A stretch of 14,105 nucleotides of DNA. Origin: RGIG9115 sp045603225 (GTDB taxonomy: Bacteria > Bacillota > Clostridia > UBA1381). Below are positions 1 to 7,571 of the stretch, piece by piece. The stretch spans positions 1 through 14,105 of the forward strand of contig JAZULT010000084.1 in assembly GCA_045603225.1 (NCBI GenBank), given 5' to 3'. A program made the translations under genes and the position numbers. Numbering within the stretch: the stretch's first letter is position 1; every line of letters begins with the position of its first letter. Below the pieces are notes generated by a model. It ran no database searches, was not told the origin of the DNA, and worked only from the letters and a program-made list of their open reading frames with translations.

Positions 1-2336
1 CTGAAGCCGTATGTCATCTGTGTAAGGTCGTTTGTGCCGAAGCAGAAGAAGTCAGCCTGTTTAGCGATTTCATCAGCTGTGAGACATGCTCTCGGGATTT
101 CGATCATTGTACCAACTTCATATGCGAGCTTAACGCCTGCTGCTGCAATTTCTTCGTCAGCTGTTGCTACAACAACGTCCTTAACATACTTAAGTTCCTT
201 AACTTCGCCTGTAAGCGGAATCATGATTTCCGGCTTAACTGTCCAGTCGCTGTGAGCTTTCTGAACATTAATAGCTGCACGGATAACTGCTCTTGTCTGC
301 ATCTTTGCAATTTCAGGATATGTTACTGCAAGACGGCATCCACGATGACCCATCATCGGGTTAAATTCATGGAGTGAAGAAATGATAGCTTTGATTTCTT
401 CAACTGTCTTACCCTGTGCATCTGCAAGAGTCTTGATATCAGCTTCTTCTGTAGGAACAAATTCATGAAGCGGAGGATCGAGGAAACGGATTGTTACCGG
501 ATTACCTTCGAGTGCTTCATAAAGTGCTTCAAAGTCGCCCTGCTGATAAGGAAGAATCTTATCAAGAGCAGCTTCTCTTTCTTCCAATGTATCTGAACAA
601 ATCATTTCACGGAAAGCAGCAATTCTGTCAGCTTCGAAGAACATATGTTCTGTACGACAAAGACCGATACCTTCAGCACCGAGTTCCTTAGCTTTCTTAG
701 CATCTGCAGGAGTATCTGCATTTGTTCTTACTTTAAGTGTTCTGAACTCATCAGCCCATTCCATGATTGTCTTGAATTCGCCTACGATTTCAGCATCAAC
801 TGTAGGAATAATACCGTCATAGATATTACCTGTTGAACCGTCGATTGAGATGTAGTCGCCTTCATTAAATGTTTTACCTGCAAGTGTAAACTTCTTGTTA
901 TCTTCATCCATGTTGATGTCGCCGCAACCTGATACACAGCATGTACCCATACCACGAGCAACAACGGCAGCGTGTGATGTCATACCGCCACGAACTGTAA
1001 GAATACCCTGTGAAGCCTTCATACCTGTAATATCTTCAGGTGATGTTTCAAGACGAACAAGTACAACTTTTTCGCCTCTATTGTTCCAAGCCTCAGCATC
1101 TTCAGCTGTGAATACAACCTTACCGCAAGCAGCACCCGGTGAACCACCGAGACCTATGCCCATAGGTGTAGCAGCCTTAAGAGCTTTTGCATCAAACTGA
1201 GGATGTAAAAGTGTATCAAGGTTTCTTGGGTCGATCATTGCAACAGCCTGCTTCTTGTCGATTAAGCCTTCAGCAACGAGATCGCAAGCAATCTTAAGAG
1301 CAGCCTTAGCTGTTCTCTTACCGTTTCTTGTCTGGAGCATATAGAGCTTGTTCTGTTCAACAGTGAACTCCATATCCTGCATATCTTTATAGTGATTTTC
1401 AAGAATAGCACAAACTTTGTTGAACTCTGCAAATGCTTCAGGGAACTTTTCAGCCATTTCAGCAATAGGCATCGGAGTTCTAACACCTGCAACAACGTCT
1501 TCACCCTGAGCATTAACAAGGAATTCACCCATAAGTCCGGGTTCGCCTGTAGCCGGGTCACGTGTAAATGCAACACCTGTACCACAATCATCACCCATGT
1601 TACCAAATGCCATCATCTGTACGTTAACTGCTGTACCCCATGAATAAGGGATATCGTTGTCACGACGATAAACGTTAGCACGTGGGTTGTCCCATGAACG
1701 GAATACGGCTTTGATAGCACCGAAGAGCTGTTCCTTCGGATCTGTCGGGAAGTCTTCACCAATCTTGTTCTTGTATTCAGCTTTGAACTGACCTGCAAGT
1801 TCCTTAAGATCTTCAGCTGTAAGCTCAACGTCCTGAGTTACACCCTTTTCTTCCTTCATTTTGTCGATAAGCTCTTCAAAGTACTTCTTACCAACTTCCA
1901 TAACTACGTCAGAATACATCTGAATGAATCTTCTGTAGCAGTCCCAAGCCCATCTCGGGTTGTTTGATTTCTTAGCCATAACATCAACAACAGTTTCGTT
2001 AAGACCAAGGTTCAAGATTGTATCCATCATACCTGGCATTGATGCACGAGCACCTGAACGAACAGATACGAGAAGCGGATTTTCTTCATCACCGAATTTT
2101 TTACCTGTGTTTTCTTCCATCTTTGTGATGTTTTCCAGAATTTCTGCCTGGATATCATCGTTGATCATTTTTCCGTCCTCATAATACTGTGTACAAGCTT
2201 CTGTTGAAATAGTGAAGCCCTGGGGTACCGGCATACCCAACTTTGTCATTTCTGCAAGGTTAGCGCCTTTACCACCGAGAGTATTTCTCATTGAAGCGTC
2301 ACCTTCGCTAAAAAGATAAACAAATTTTTTAGCCAT
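1..2336 (-). CDS. ppdK: Pyruvate, phosphate dikinase, 3' end beyond the left edge
   Basis: Cytoplasmic enzyme interconverting pyruvate + ATP + Pi and phosphoenolpyruvate + AMP + PPi; in anaerobes it often works glycolytically. The frame is open from ATG 2336 to the window edge, 778 complete codons against about 875 for the family, so roughly the last 100 residues, including the catalytic Cys region, are outside. The N-terminus reads MAKKFVYLFSEGDASMRNTL followed by a GGKGANLAEMTKLGMPVPQG nucleotide-binding segment. The phosphohistidine motif GGMTSHAAVVARG is encoded near 945-990, with the His codon at 972-974. That is residue 455, the position of the catalytic His in the Clostridium symbiosum enzyme, which argues against any indel upstream. 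The PEP-binding segment FGTNDLTQMTYGF is encoded at the very left edge. AGGAGG at 2346-2351 supports the start. Identification is secure. Confidence 0.97.
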   Translation of the reverse strand, partial: MAKKFVYLFSEGDASMRNTLGGKGANLAEMTKLGMPVPQGFTISTEACTQYYEDGKMINDDIQAEILENITKMEENTGKKFGDEENPLLVSVRSGARASMPGMMDTILNLGLNETVVDVMAKKSNNPRWAWDCYRRFIQMYSDVVMEVGKKYFEELIDKMKEEKGVTQDVELTAEDLKELAGQFKAEYKNKIGEDFPTDPKEQLFGAIKAVFRSWDNPRANVYRRDNDIPYSWGTAVNVQMMAFGNMGDDCGTGVAFTRDPATGEPGLMGEFLVNAQGEDVVAGVRTPMPIAEMAEKFPEAFAEFNKVCAILENHYKDMQDMEFTVEQNKLYMLQTRNGKRTAKAALKIACDLVAEGLIDKKQAVAMIDPRNLDTLLHPQFDAKALKAATPMGIGLGGSPGAACGKVVFTAEDAEAWNNRGEKVVLVRLETSPEDITGMKASQGILTVRGGMTSHAAVVARGMGTCCVSGCGDINMDEDNKKFTLAGKTFNEGDYISIDGSTGNIYDGIIPTVDAEIVGEFKTIMEWADEFRTLKVRTNADTPADAKKAKELGAEGIGLCRTEHMFFEADRIAAFREMICSDTLEEREAALDKILPYQQGDFEALYEALEGNPVTIRFLDPPLHEFVPTEEADIKTLADAQGKTVEEIKAIISSLHEFNPMMGHRGCRLAVTYPEIAKMQTRAVIRAAINVQKAHSDWTVKPEIMIPLTGEVKELKYVKDVVVATADEEIAAAGVKLAYEVGTMIEIPRACLTADEIAKQADFFCFGTNDLTQMTYGF

Positions 2337-2388
2337 TAGTTTTTTCCTCCTAAAAATATTTTACGGTATAAATATACCTACATATTAT

Positions 2389-2416
2389 ATTATACCATAT
2401 TTTTGAAAAATGTCTA
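2389..2416 (-). promoter_or_regulatory. Putative ppdK promoter with extended -10
   Basis: Reading the minus strand, TAGACA (2411-2416) and TATAAT (2389-2394) are separated by 16 bases. A TGG triplet directly before the -10 gives an extended -10 (TGnTATAAT). It lies about 50 bases upstream of the ppdK start. The rest of the 2339-2535 intergenic region is very AT-rich, and I see no gene or convincing terminator hairpin there. Confidence 0.7.
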
Positions 2417-2535
2417 TATTTTTTTTGATTAAATATTACAGGAATTTTACTCTTTTTTTCATGAAAAAACAACAATTTTTCAATTATATGGCAAATTTTT
2501 CCGTTTTTTTTCAAAAATATGGGTATAAACTTTTA

Positions 2536-3225
2536 TTACTTACGCGCTTCCGCCATCATTCTGAGTGCCAGAATTTCAACAACACGTTCTCCTACCGTTC
2601 CGGTAAACTCATTATAATCATCCGTTGAGTCATCATTTGCGGAATCGGATATAATTTTTATACTTTCAAACGGTTTATTATTTATATAACAAACCTGTGC
2701 AATAGCGGCAGCTTCCATATCTACACTCATACAAGCGAACTTATCTACAAGCATTTGTTTAGTATCTGCCTCTGTACAGAATCTGTCGGCTGTAGCATCA
2801 TTTCCGATTTTCCACTTAATATTACGGTCATCAAGAAGCATTCCGAGAAGCGGATGCATTACGCATTGAAAACCAACAATATTTATCCCTGATATAAGCC
2901 CAAGCGGATCACCGAAGGCTGTTGTGTCCATATCATACTGAACAGTTTCGTCGACAAGAACTACATCTCCTTTTTTCAGTTCCGGAATAAGCGCTCCGGC
3001 AGCTCCTATATTAACTATGCTGAAAACATCATAATTAAGAAGCATTGTCTGACAACAAGTTGATGCAAACACTTTTCCGATACCGCACTTTGAAGCAACG
3101 ATATCCTTACCGGCGAAGATACCTTCATAGAAGGTAAATCCGCCGATTTCTTTCTTTTCCTTAACTTCGATAACTTCAAGAAGTTCTTTCATCTCAAAGT
3201 CCGTAGCTCCTACTATTCCTATCAT
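2536..3225 (-). CDS. mtnN: 5'-methylthioadenosine/S-adenosylhomocysteine nucleosidase
   Basis: Hydrolyses the N-glycosidic bond of MTA and SAH, releasing adenine; a housekeeping step in methionine salvage and recycling of methylation by-products, in the cytoplasm. From ATG 3225 the protein is 229 aa, close to the roughly 230 aa usual for the family. Residues that align with the E. coli active site are visible: Glu11 in GATDFEM, Met170-Glu171 in SVDMEAAAIAQVC, and Asp194 in IISDSAND; NIGAAGAL at 72-79 matches the purine-binding loop. An ATG at 3258 is also in frame, but it would add 11 residues before the conserved MIGIVGA start and overlap pheT by 17 bases. AGGTG at 3231-3235 supports the later start. 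It is probably the last gene of the pheST operon. Stop codons are doubled (TAATAA). Confidence 0.93.
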   Translation of the reverse strand: MIGIVGATDFEMKELLEVIEVKEKKEIGGFTFYEGIFAGKDIVASKCGIGKVFASTCCQTMLLNYDVFSIVNIGAAGALIPELKKGDVVLVDETVQYDMDTTAFGDPLGLISGINIVGFQCVMHPLLGMLLDDRNIKWKIGNDATADRFCTEADTKQMLVDKFACMSVDMEAAAIAQVCYINNKPFESIKIISDSANDDSTDDYNEFTGTVGERVVEILALRMMAEARK

Positions 3226-3241
3226 AATTTCACCTGTATCC

Positions 3242-5623
3242 TTATCTGAGCTGTGCATTTATGCCGCTTTCAAGATTTTTGAGAACCTTATCGAAGACTT
3301 CATTAACCTCTTCCGTTGAAAGACTTCGGTCACTCGCTCTGAATACAACTGAATATGCAACACTCTTCTTTCCTTCCGGAATCTGTTCACCAACGTAAAC
3401 ATCAAAGAGATTTACACTTTCAAGAAGCTTTCCGCCAGATGAAAGTATTATATTTTCGATATCCGCAACAGGCACAGTTATGTCAACAAGCATAGCAATA
3501 TCACGTGTAGCAGCCGGGAATTTCGGAAGCTGTTTGTACTTAACATCAAGATTTACATTCTTCATAATTCCGCCAAGGCTTATTTCTGCAACATAAACAG
3601 GAACGCTTATTTCAAAGTTTTCCGTTACAACGGGATGTATCTGTCCGACAACACCGATTCTTTCGTTACCTGCGAAAATTTCAGCAGTACGTCCCGGATG
3701 ATATGTTGCATTATCAGTACAAGCTCTGAATGCAATATCCTTAACATGCATTGTTTTAAGAAGTGTTTCACAAGCACCTTTTATATCATAGAAATCATAT
3801 TTTGCACCGTACATACCAAGAGTAATTATCGAAGGCTCTTCCGGTAATTCGTCACCGGTGGGTATATAAACCTTACCCACTTCAAAAAGCTTTGCTGTTT
3901 CATTTCTGAAATTATAATTTCGTGCAAGTATTTCTATCATACTTGCTACTGTTGTCGTTCTCATAAGCGAACTGTCTTCGCCAAGAGGATTTGTTATTTT
4001 AACCGTATTTCTGAGCTCACTGTCTTCAGGAATATTAAGCTTTTCAAAAACCGACGGACTTGTCCATGCATATGTGCATATTTCATTATATCCCTGTGCC
4101 ATGAGAATTTCATAAACCTTATCTGTAGCTTTCTGCTGTTCATTCTTCATTCCGATTGTAGTTTCGCCTGAAAGGAGTGTTGTCGGAATGATATCATAAC
4201 CGTAAAAACGTGCAATTTCTTCAGCAACATCCGCCTCACATTCAATATCAGGTCTGAATGACGGAGCTTTGATTTCCATAGTGTTTTCATTCACTTCAAA
4301 TTCAAGCTTTTTAAGGATATCTATCATTTTTTCAGCCGGAACATCTGTACCTAGAAAAGCATTTATTTTATCAGGACGAAGTAAAAGAGTAACCGCCTCT
4401 TTTTCAGCCGGGAATACATCGATTGTCCCTCCTACAACTTCACCGCATCCGAGCTCTTCAACAAGCTGACAAGCTCTTTCAACAGCAGGAAGTGTATTGT
4501 AAACGTCAAGCCCCTTTTCATATCTTGAAGATGCTTCCGTTCTGAGTCCTACTCTCTGCGCTGTTAGTCTTACGCTAGCACCGTCAAATGTTGCAGATTC
4601 AAAAACAACAGTTGTTGTATCTTCTTTCACCTCAGATTTAAATCCGCCCATCACGCCTGCAATAGCAACAGCCTTTTTACCGTCAGAAATAACAAGATCT
4701 TCTTTTGTAAGCTTTCTGTCAGCTTCGTCAAGAGTTTTTATAACTTCGCCTTCTTCTGCCGATCGAACAATAATTTTACTGTCTTCAAGGTCTCTCAGGT
4801 CAAAAGCATGCATCGGCTGACCATACTCAAGGAGTACATAATTTGTGATATCTACTATATTATTAATAGAACGTACTCCACAGGCTTTAAGTCTGTGTAC
4901 CATCCATTCCGGAGAAGGTCCGATTTTCACATTTTTAACCATCTTAGATGTATATCTGAGACATTTATCTGTATTTTTAACATCAATAGAAATATAATCG
5001 TTTATATTATCGTTCGACTCATTAAACTTAGGTTTCGGAATATTAAATTCCTTATCGTAAGATACTGCAGTTTCTCTGGCAAGACCTATAACACTGAAGC
5101 AGTCAGGTCTGTTAGATGTAATTTCAAATTCAACAACAGTATCGTCAAGCCCAAATATTTCTTTTACATCTTTTCCTATTTCTGTATTCTCCGGAAGAAT
5201 TAAAATACCATACTCAGGTTCGTATCCGAGGTCTTCATTAGTAAGTCCGAGTTCTTCATGAGAACAGAGCATACCGTTTGACATTTCCCCTCTGAGTTTT
5301 CCTTTTTTAATATGAATATCTCCCGGAAGAGTTGAACCGTGCAGAGCTACAGGAACAATTTGTCCTTCTTTAACATTCGGTGCACCTGTAACAATCTGAA
5401 TTACTTCTTCCCCGACATCAACCTGACAAATCACAAGATGGTCAGAGTTTGTATGAGGTTTTACCTCTAATATTTTACCTGTTACCACTTTATCGATTTC
5501 TTCTCCGAGTTCTGCATAGCCTTCAACTTTTGAACCCGTCATAGTAAGTCTGCTTGCATAATCTGCAGGAGTAATTCCATTTATATCTGTATAATCATTA
5601 AGCCAGCTCATTGGCAATTTCAT
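3242..5623 (-). CDS. pheT: Phenylalanyl-tRNA synthetase beta subunit
   Basis: Beta subunit of the (alpha-beta)2 class II synthetase that charges tRNA-Phe; it carries tRNA-binding and editing domains. At 793 aa it is a normal bacterial full-length PheT. Domains in order: an OB-fold tRNA-binding domain at about 40-150 (VVTGKILEVKPHTNSDHL... with NGMLCSHEELGL), the B3/B4 editing domain at about 205-395 (around NIVDITNYVLLEYGQPMHAF and the RTEASSRYEKGLD segment), B5 at about 405-480 (APSFRPDIECEADVAEEIAR), the catalytic-like core, and a C-terminal FDX-ACB anticodon-binding domain at about 700-793 (PKFPAATRDIAMLVD). It starts 19 bases after the pheS stop, with an AGGAAAGGGTG ribosome-binding region. 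It is translated with pheS under the same T-box leader. Confidence 0.98.
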   Translation of the reverse strand: MKLPMSWLNDYTDINGITPADYASRLTMTGSKVEGYAELGEEIDKVVTGKILEVKPHTNSDHLVICQVDVGEEVIQIVTGAPNVKEGQIVPVALHGSTLPGDIHIKKGKLRGEMSNGMLCSHEELGLTNEDLGYEPEYGILILPENTEIGKDVKEIFGLDDTVVEFEITSNRPDCFSVIGLARETAVSYDKEFNIPKPKFNESNDNINDYISIDVKNTDKCLRYTSKMVKNVKIGPSPEWMVHRLKACGVRSINNIVDITNYVLLEYGQPMHAFDLRDLEDSKIIVRSAEEGEVIKTLDEADRKLTKEDLVISDGKKAVAIAGVMGGFKSEVKEDTTTVVFESATFDGASVRLTAQRVGLRTEASSRYEKGLDVYNTLPAVERACQLVEELGCGEVVGGTIDVFPAEKEAVTLLLRPDKINAFLGTDVPAEKMIDILKKLEFEVNENTMEIKAPSFRPDIECEADVAEEIARFYGYDIIPTTLLSGETTIGMKNEQQKATDKVYEILMAQGYNEICTYAWTSPSVFEKLNIPEDSELRNTVKITNPLGEDSSLMRTTTVASMIEILARNYNFRNETAKLFEVGKVYIPTGDELPEEPSIITLGMYGAKYDFYDIKGACETLLKTMHVKDIAFRACTDNATYHPGRTAEIFAGNERIGVVGQIHPVVTENFEISVPVYVAEISLGGIMKNVNLDVKYKQLPKFPAATRDIAMLVDITVPVADIENIILSSGGKLLESVNLFDVYVGEQIPEGKKSVAYSVVFRASDRSLSTEEVNEVFDKVLKNLESGINAQLR

Positions 5624-5642
5624 AAACTATCACCCTTTCCTC

Positions 5643-6662
5643 TTAAAACTGTTTCAAAAATCTCAAATCGTTTTCGAAGAACAAACGTAAATCATCTATA
5701 TCGTATTTACGCATAGCAATTCTCTCAAGACCAAGACCAAATGCGAACCCTGAGTAAACTTCAGGATCTATTCCGCAATTAGCAAGAACTTTCGGATGAA
5801 CCATACCGCAACCGAGAATTTCTATCCAGCCTTCACCCTTACATACACGGCAACCTTCTCCGCCGCATACAAAGCATGATACATCAACTTCAGCAGACGG
5901 CTCTGTGAACGGGAAATGATGTGGACGGAAACGAACCTTTGCATCTTCTCCGTACAATTTCTTTATAAAGCTTTCAAGAGTTCCTTTAAGGTCAGCCATT
6001 GTTACGCCTTTATCAACAACAAGACCTTCTATCTGATGGAACATTGGTGAATGAGTAGCATCAATAGCATCACTTCTGTACACGCGCCCGGGTGCAACGA
6101 CACGAATCGGCGGCTGCTGTTTTTCCATAACACGAATCTGCATCGGAGATGTCTGTGTTCTGAGAACAACATTATCATTTACATAGAAAGTATCCTGTGT
6201 ATCTCTTGCCGGATGATTTTTAGGAATATTAAGTGCTTCGAAATTATAATAATCCTTTTCAACCTCAGGACCTTCAGCAATCTGAAATCCCATACCAAGG
6301 AATATCTCCTTAACTGAATTCATAGTAGCTGTAAGGGGATGTAATTTTCCTGTTTCCTGAATTTTTCCGGGCATTGTAACGTCAATTACTTCGCTTTTCA
6401 GTTTTTCCTCACGAAGCTTTGTTGTAAGCTCCGCTTTTTTTTCATCAATCTCTTTTTCAAGATATCCTCTTACTTCATTAGCCATCGCTCCAATAACAGG
6501 TCTCTCCTCTGCTGACAAAGCACCCATTCCTTTAAGAACAGCTGTAAGCTCACCTTTTTTACCAAGAAACTTAATTCTAATATTTTCAAGGTCTTCAAGG
6601 GTTGATGCATTCTGAAGATTTTCTTCAACAAGCACCTTGATTTGTTCGATTTTCTCTTTCAT
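5643..6662 (-). CDS. pheS: Phenylalanyl-tRNA synthetase alpha subunit
   Basis: Catalytic alpha subunit of PheRS, which activates phenylalanine with ATP and transfers it to tRNA-Phe. It has 339 aa, the usual length. Residues 1-90 form the N-terminal coiled-coil arm that contacts tRNA. Class II motifs are clear: motif 2 at about 193-213 (RVYRSDAIDATHSPMFHQ) and motif 3 at about 306-317 (FAFGLGLERIAM). The substrate-pocket segment FRPHHFPFTEPSAEVDV is at 245-261. A cysteine-rich insert, CFVCGGEGCRVCKGEGW (263-279), is as in many Firmicutes PheS proteins. AAAGGA about 11 bases upstream of ATG 6662 is a modest ribosome-binding site. First gene of the pheS-pheT-nucleosidase operon, directly below a T-box. 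Confidence 0.98.
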   Translation of the reverse strand: MKEKIEQIKVLVEENLQNASTLEDLENIRIKFLGKKGELTAVLKGMGALSAEERPVIGAMANEVRGYLEKEIDEKKAELTTKLREEKLKSEVIDVTMPGKIQETGKLHPLTATMNSVKEIFLGMGFQIAEGPEVEKDYYNFEALNIPKNHPARDTQDTFYVNDNVVLRTQTSPMQIRVMEKQQPPIRVVAPGRVYRSDAIDATHSPMFHQIEGLVVDKGVTMADLKGTLESFIKKLYGEDAKVRFRPHHFPFTEPSAEVDVSCFVCGGEGCRVCKGEGWIEILGCGMVHPKVLANCGIDPEVYSGFAFGLGLERIAMRKYDIDDLRLFFENDLRFLKQF

Positions 6663-6719
6663 TGAATTTCAAATCCTTTCTTAATAATTTATGTAATGAC
6701 TTTAAAACACACAAAACAT

Positions 6720-6758
6720 AAAAAAAGTCCTCAAGTCACTCATTCAATGACCCGGGAC
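6720..6758 (-). terminator. Intrinsic terminator of the T-box leader
   Basis: On the minus strand, GTCC (6755-6758) pairs with GGAC (6727-6730). Inside it, GTCA/TGAC forms a second helix across a small internal loop. Seven U follow (6720-6726). It lies just downstream of the T-box motif and would form when the antiterminator does not. Confidence 0.85.
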
Positions 6759-6977
6759 GAAGTTTTACTCCGCGGTACCACCCGCATTTTCGCTTTTGCG
6801 AACACTCAATTAAGCATCTGACGCTGCTAACCGTCAGCGACTACACACAATAAGCTTCACCGCTGCTGCTCCGAGGTGAAATTTCAATAAAGCCACGTAT
6901 ACGAAAACTCACAGCCCACGGTTTTCGCTCTCTTTATACAGAATCAGTATCTACTCTGCCTCTTCATTGCATTTATC
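6720..6977 (-). ncRNA. T-box riboswitch, tRNA-Phe responsive, leader of pheST
   Basis: On the minus strand, the T-box signature TGCGGGTGGTACCGCG is at 6771-6786. It is preceded by stem-loops and followed by a terminator, the order expected for a transcriptional T-box. Stem I is recognisable: GAGG (6959-6962) pairs with CCTC (6873-6876), with a GAGTA loop-E-like element at 6952-6956 on the 5' side. Opposite it, the specifier position reads UUC (6878-6880) followed by A, i.e. a phenylalanine codon, which agrees with the genes controlled. Uncharged tRNA-Phe should pair with the specifier and, through its CCA end, with the UGGN bulge of the antiterminator, allowing transcription into pheS. The 5' end is inferred from the -10 position. 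Confidence 0.95.
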
Positions 6978-6983
6978 CGTTTA

Positions 6984-7013
6984 ATTATAACATATATAAA
7001 CAAAAAAAGTCAA
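6984..7013 (-). promoter_or_regulatory. Promoter of the pheS-pheT operon
   Basis: On the minus strand, TTGACT (7008-7013) and a perfect TATAAT (6984-6989) are 18 bases apart, a near-consensus housekeeping sigma promoter. Transcription would begin near 6977, giving a leader of about 315 bases that contains the T-box. Confidence 0.88.
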
Positions 7014-7100
7014 GTATTTTTTTAATTTTAGATATAATATATTAATTACACAATATTTTTCGATTTAATTAGATATTTTGTACAAATCATCATTTTTATA

Positions 7101-7129
7101 TTGACATTTGTAGCTACACATGATATACT
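7101..7129 (+). promoter_or_regulatory. Promoter of the blaI-M56 operon
   Basis: A perfect TTGACA (7101-7106) and TATACT (7124-7129) are 17 bases apart. This is a strong housekeeping promoter that would need repression. It diverges from the pheS promoter, with under 90 bases between the two -35 boxes, and the spacer contains a dyad operator. Confidence 0.88.
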
Positions 7130-7159
7130 CCAGATAGTAGCTACAAGTGTAATTACACT
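7109..7159 (+). promoter_or_regulatory. Three dyads, probable BlaI-type operators
   Basis: TGTAGCTACA (7109-7118) is a perfect 10-bp palindrome inside the promoter spacer. The same 8-bp core GTAGCTAC recurs at 7137-7144, near the expected transcription start. A third, perfect 14-bp palindrome AGTGTAATTACACT lies at 7146-7159. All have the TACA/TGTA half-site style known for BlaI/MecI-family repressors. Centres are about 27 and 12 bases apart. The arrangement fits autorepression of the operon by its first gene product. The palindromes are read directly; the assignment to this repressor is inferred. Confidence 0.78.
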
Positions 7160-7195
7160 GAAAATTAATTTTATGTACATAAGGAGGACATTAAA

Positions 7196-7567
7196 ATGTC
7201 AACTGTTAAACACACAATTACCGATTCCGAATATCAGATTATGCGAATACTCTGGAAATCAGAAAAACCAATGACCGTTGCAGATGTTGTAAGAGAGCTT
7301 GACGGAAACGACTGGACAGCTTCTACCGTATCTACCTTTTTGCAAAGACTTCTGAAGAAAGAAGTTATTGCATGCGATAAAAAGGGCAAGACCAATTTGT
7401 ATTATCCGCGGCTTTTGCAAAATGAATATGATTTGAGCGAAACAGAAAATTTCCTTTCAAAGATTTATAAAGGTTCTGTTAAAAATCTCGTTGCAGCACT
7501 TTACGAAAACAAAAAACTTTCAAACGAGGATATGTCGGAACTCAAAAAAATGTTTGATTTGGAGTGA
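7196..7567 (+). CDS. BlaI/MecI/CopY family transcriptional repressor
   Basis: Winged-helix repressor of 123 aa, the usual family length. Residues 8-75 form the DNA-binding domain (TDSEYQIMRILWKSEKPMT, then TASTVSTFLQRLLKKEVI as the recognition region, and KGKTNLYYP as wing). Residues 80-123 form the C-terminal dimerisation helices. In S. aureus BlaI, the M56 receptor BlaR1 triggers cleavage between Asn101 and Phe102. Aligned by eye (FLSKIYKGSVKNLV against FLNKLYGGDMKSLV), this protein has Ala101-Leu102 there, so cleavage, if it occurs, uses other residues. AAGGAGG at 7181-7187 gives a strong start. It is first in the operon and presumably autoregulated through the upstream dyads. The M56 gene follows after 4 bases. 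Confidence 0.93.
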   Translation: MSTVKHTITDSEYQIMRILWKSEKPMTVADVVRELDGNDWTASTVSTFLQRLLKKEVIACDKKGKTNLYYPRLLQNEYDLSETENFLSKIYKGSVKNLVAALYENKKLSNEDMSELKKMFDLE

Positions 7568-7571
7568 TAAT

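Noticed and set aside
34..2184. Several open frames of 60-114 codons on both strands across 1-2330
   Set aside because: They lie in other frames of the continuous ppdK frame, lack ribosome-binding sites and have no recognisable protein character.
2339..2535. Possible small gene or terminator in the AT-rich gap between the nucleosidase and ppdK
   Set aside because: The plus-strand open frame is low-complexity and overlaps the ppdK promoter, and no GC-rich hairpin with a T run is visible after the nucleosidase stop.
3226..3258. Earlier ATG for the nucleosidase, overlapping pheT
   Set aside because: It adds a hydrophilic extension before the family's conserved start, and AGGTG sits correctly before ATG 3225.
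7491..7571. Upstream in-frame start of the M56 gene inside the repressor gene
   Set aside because: The added 27 residues are an off-frame reading of the repressor. ATG 7572 gives a normal first membrane helix of the M56 family.
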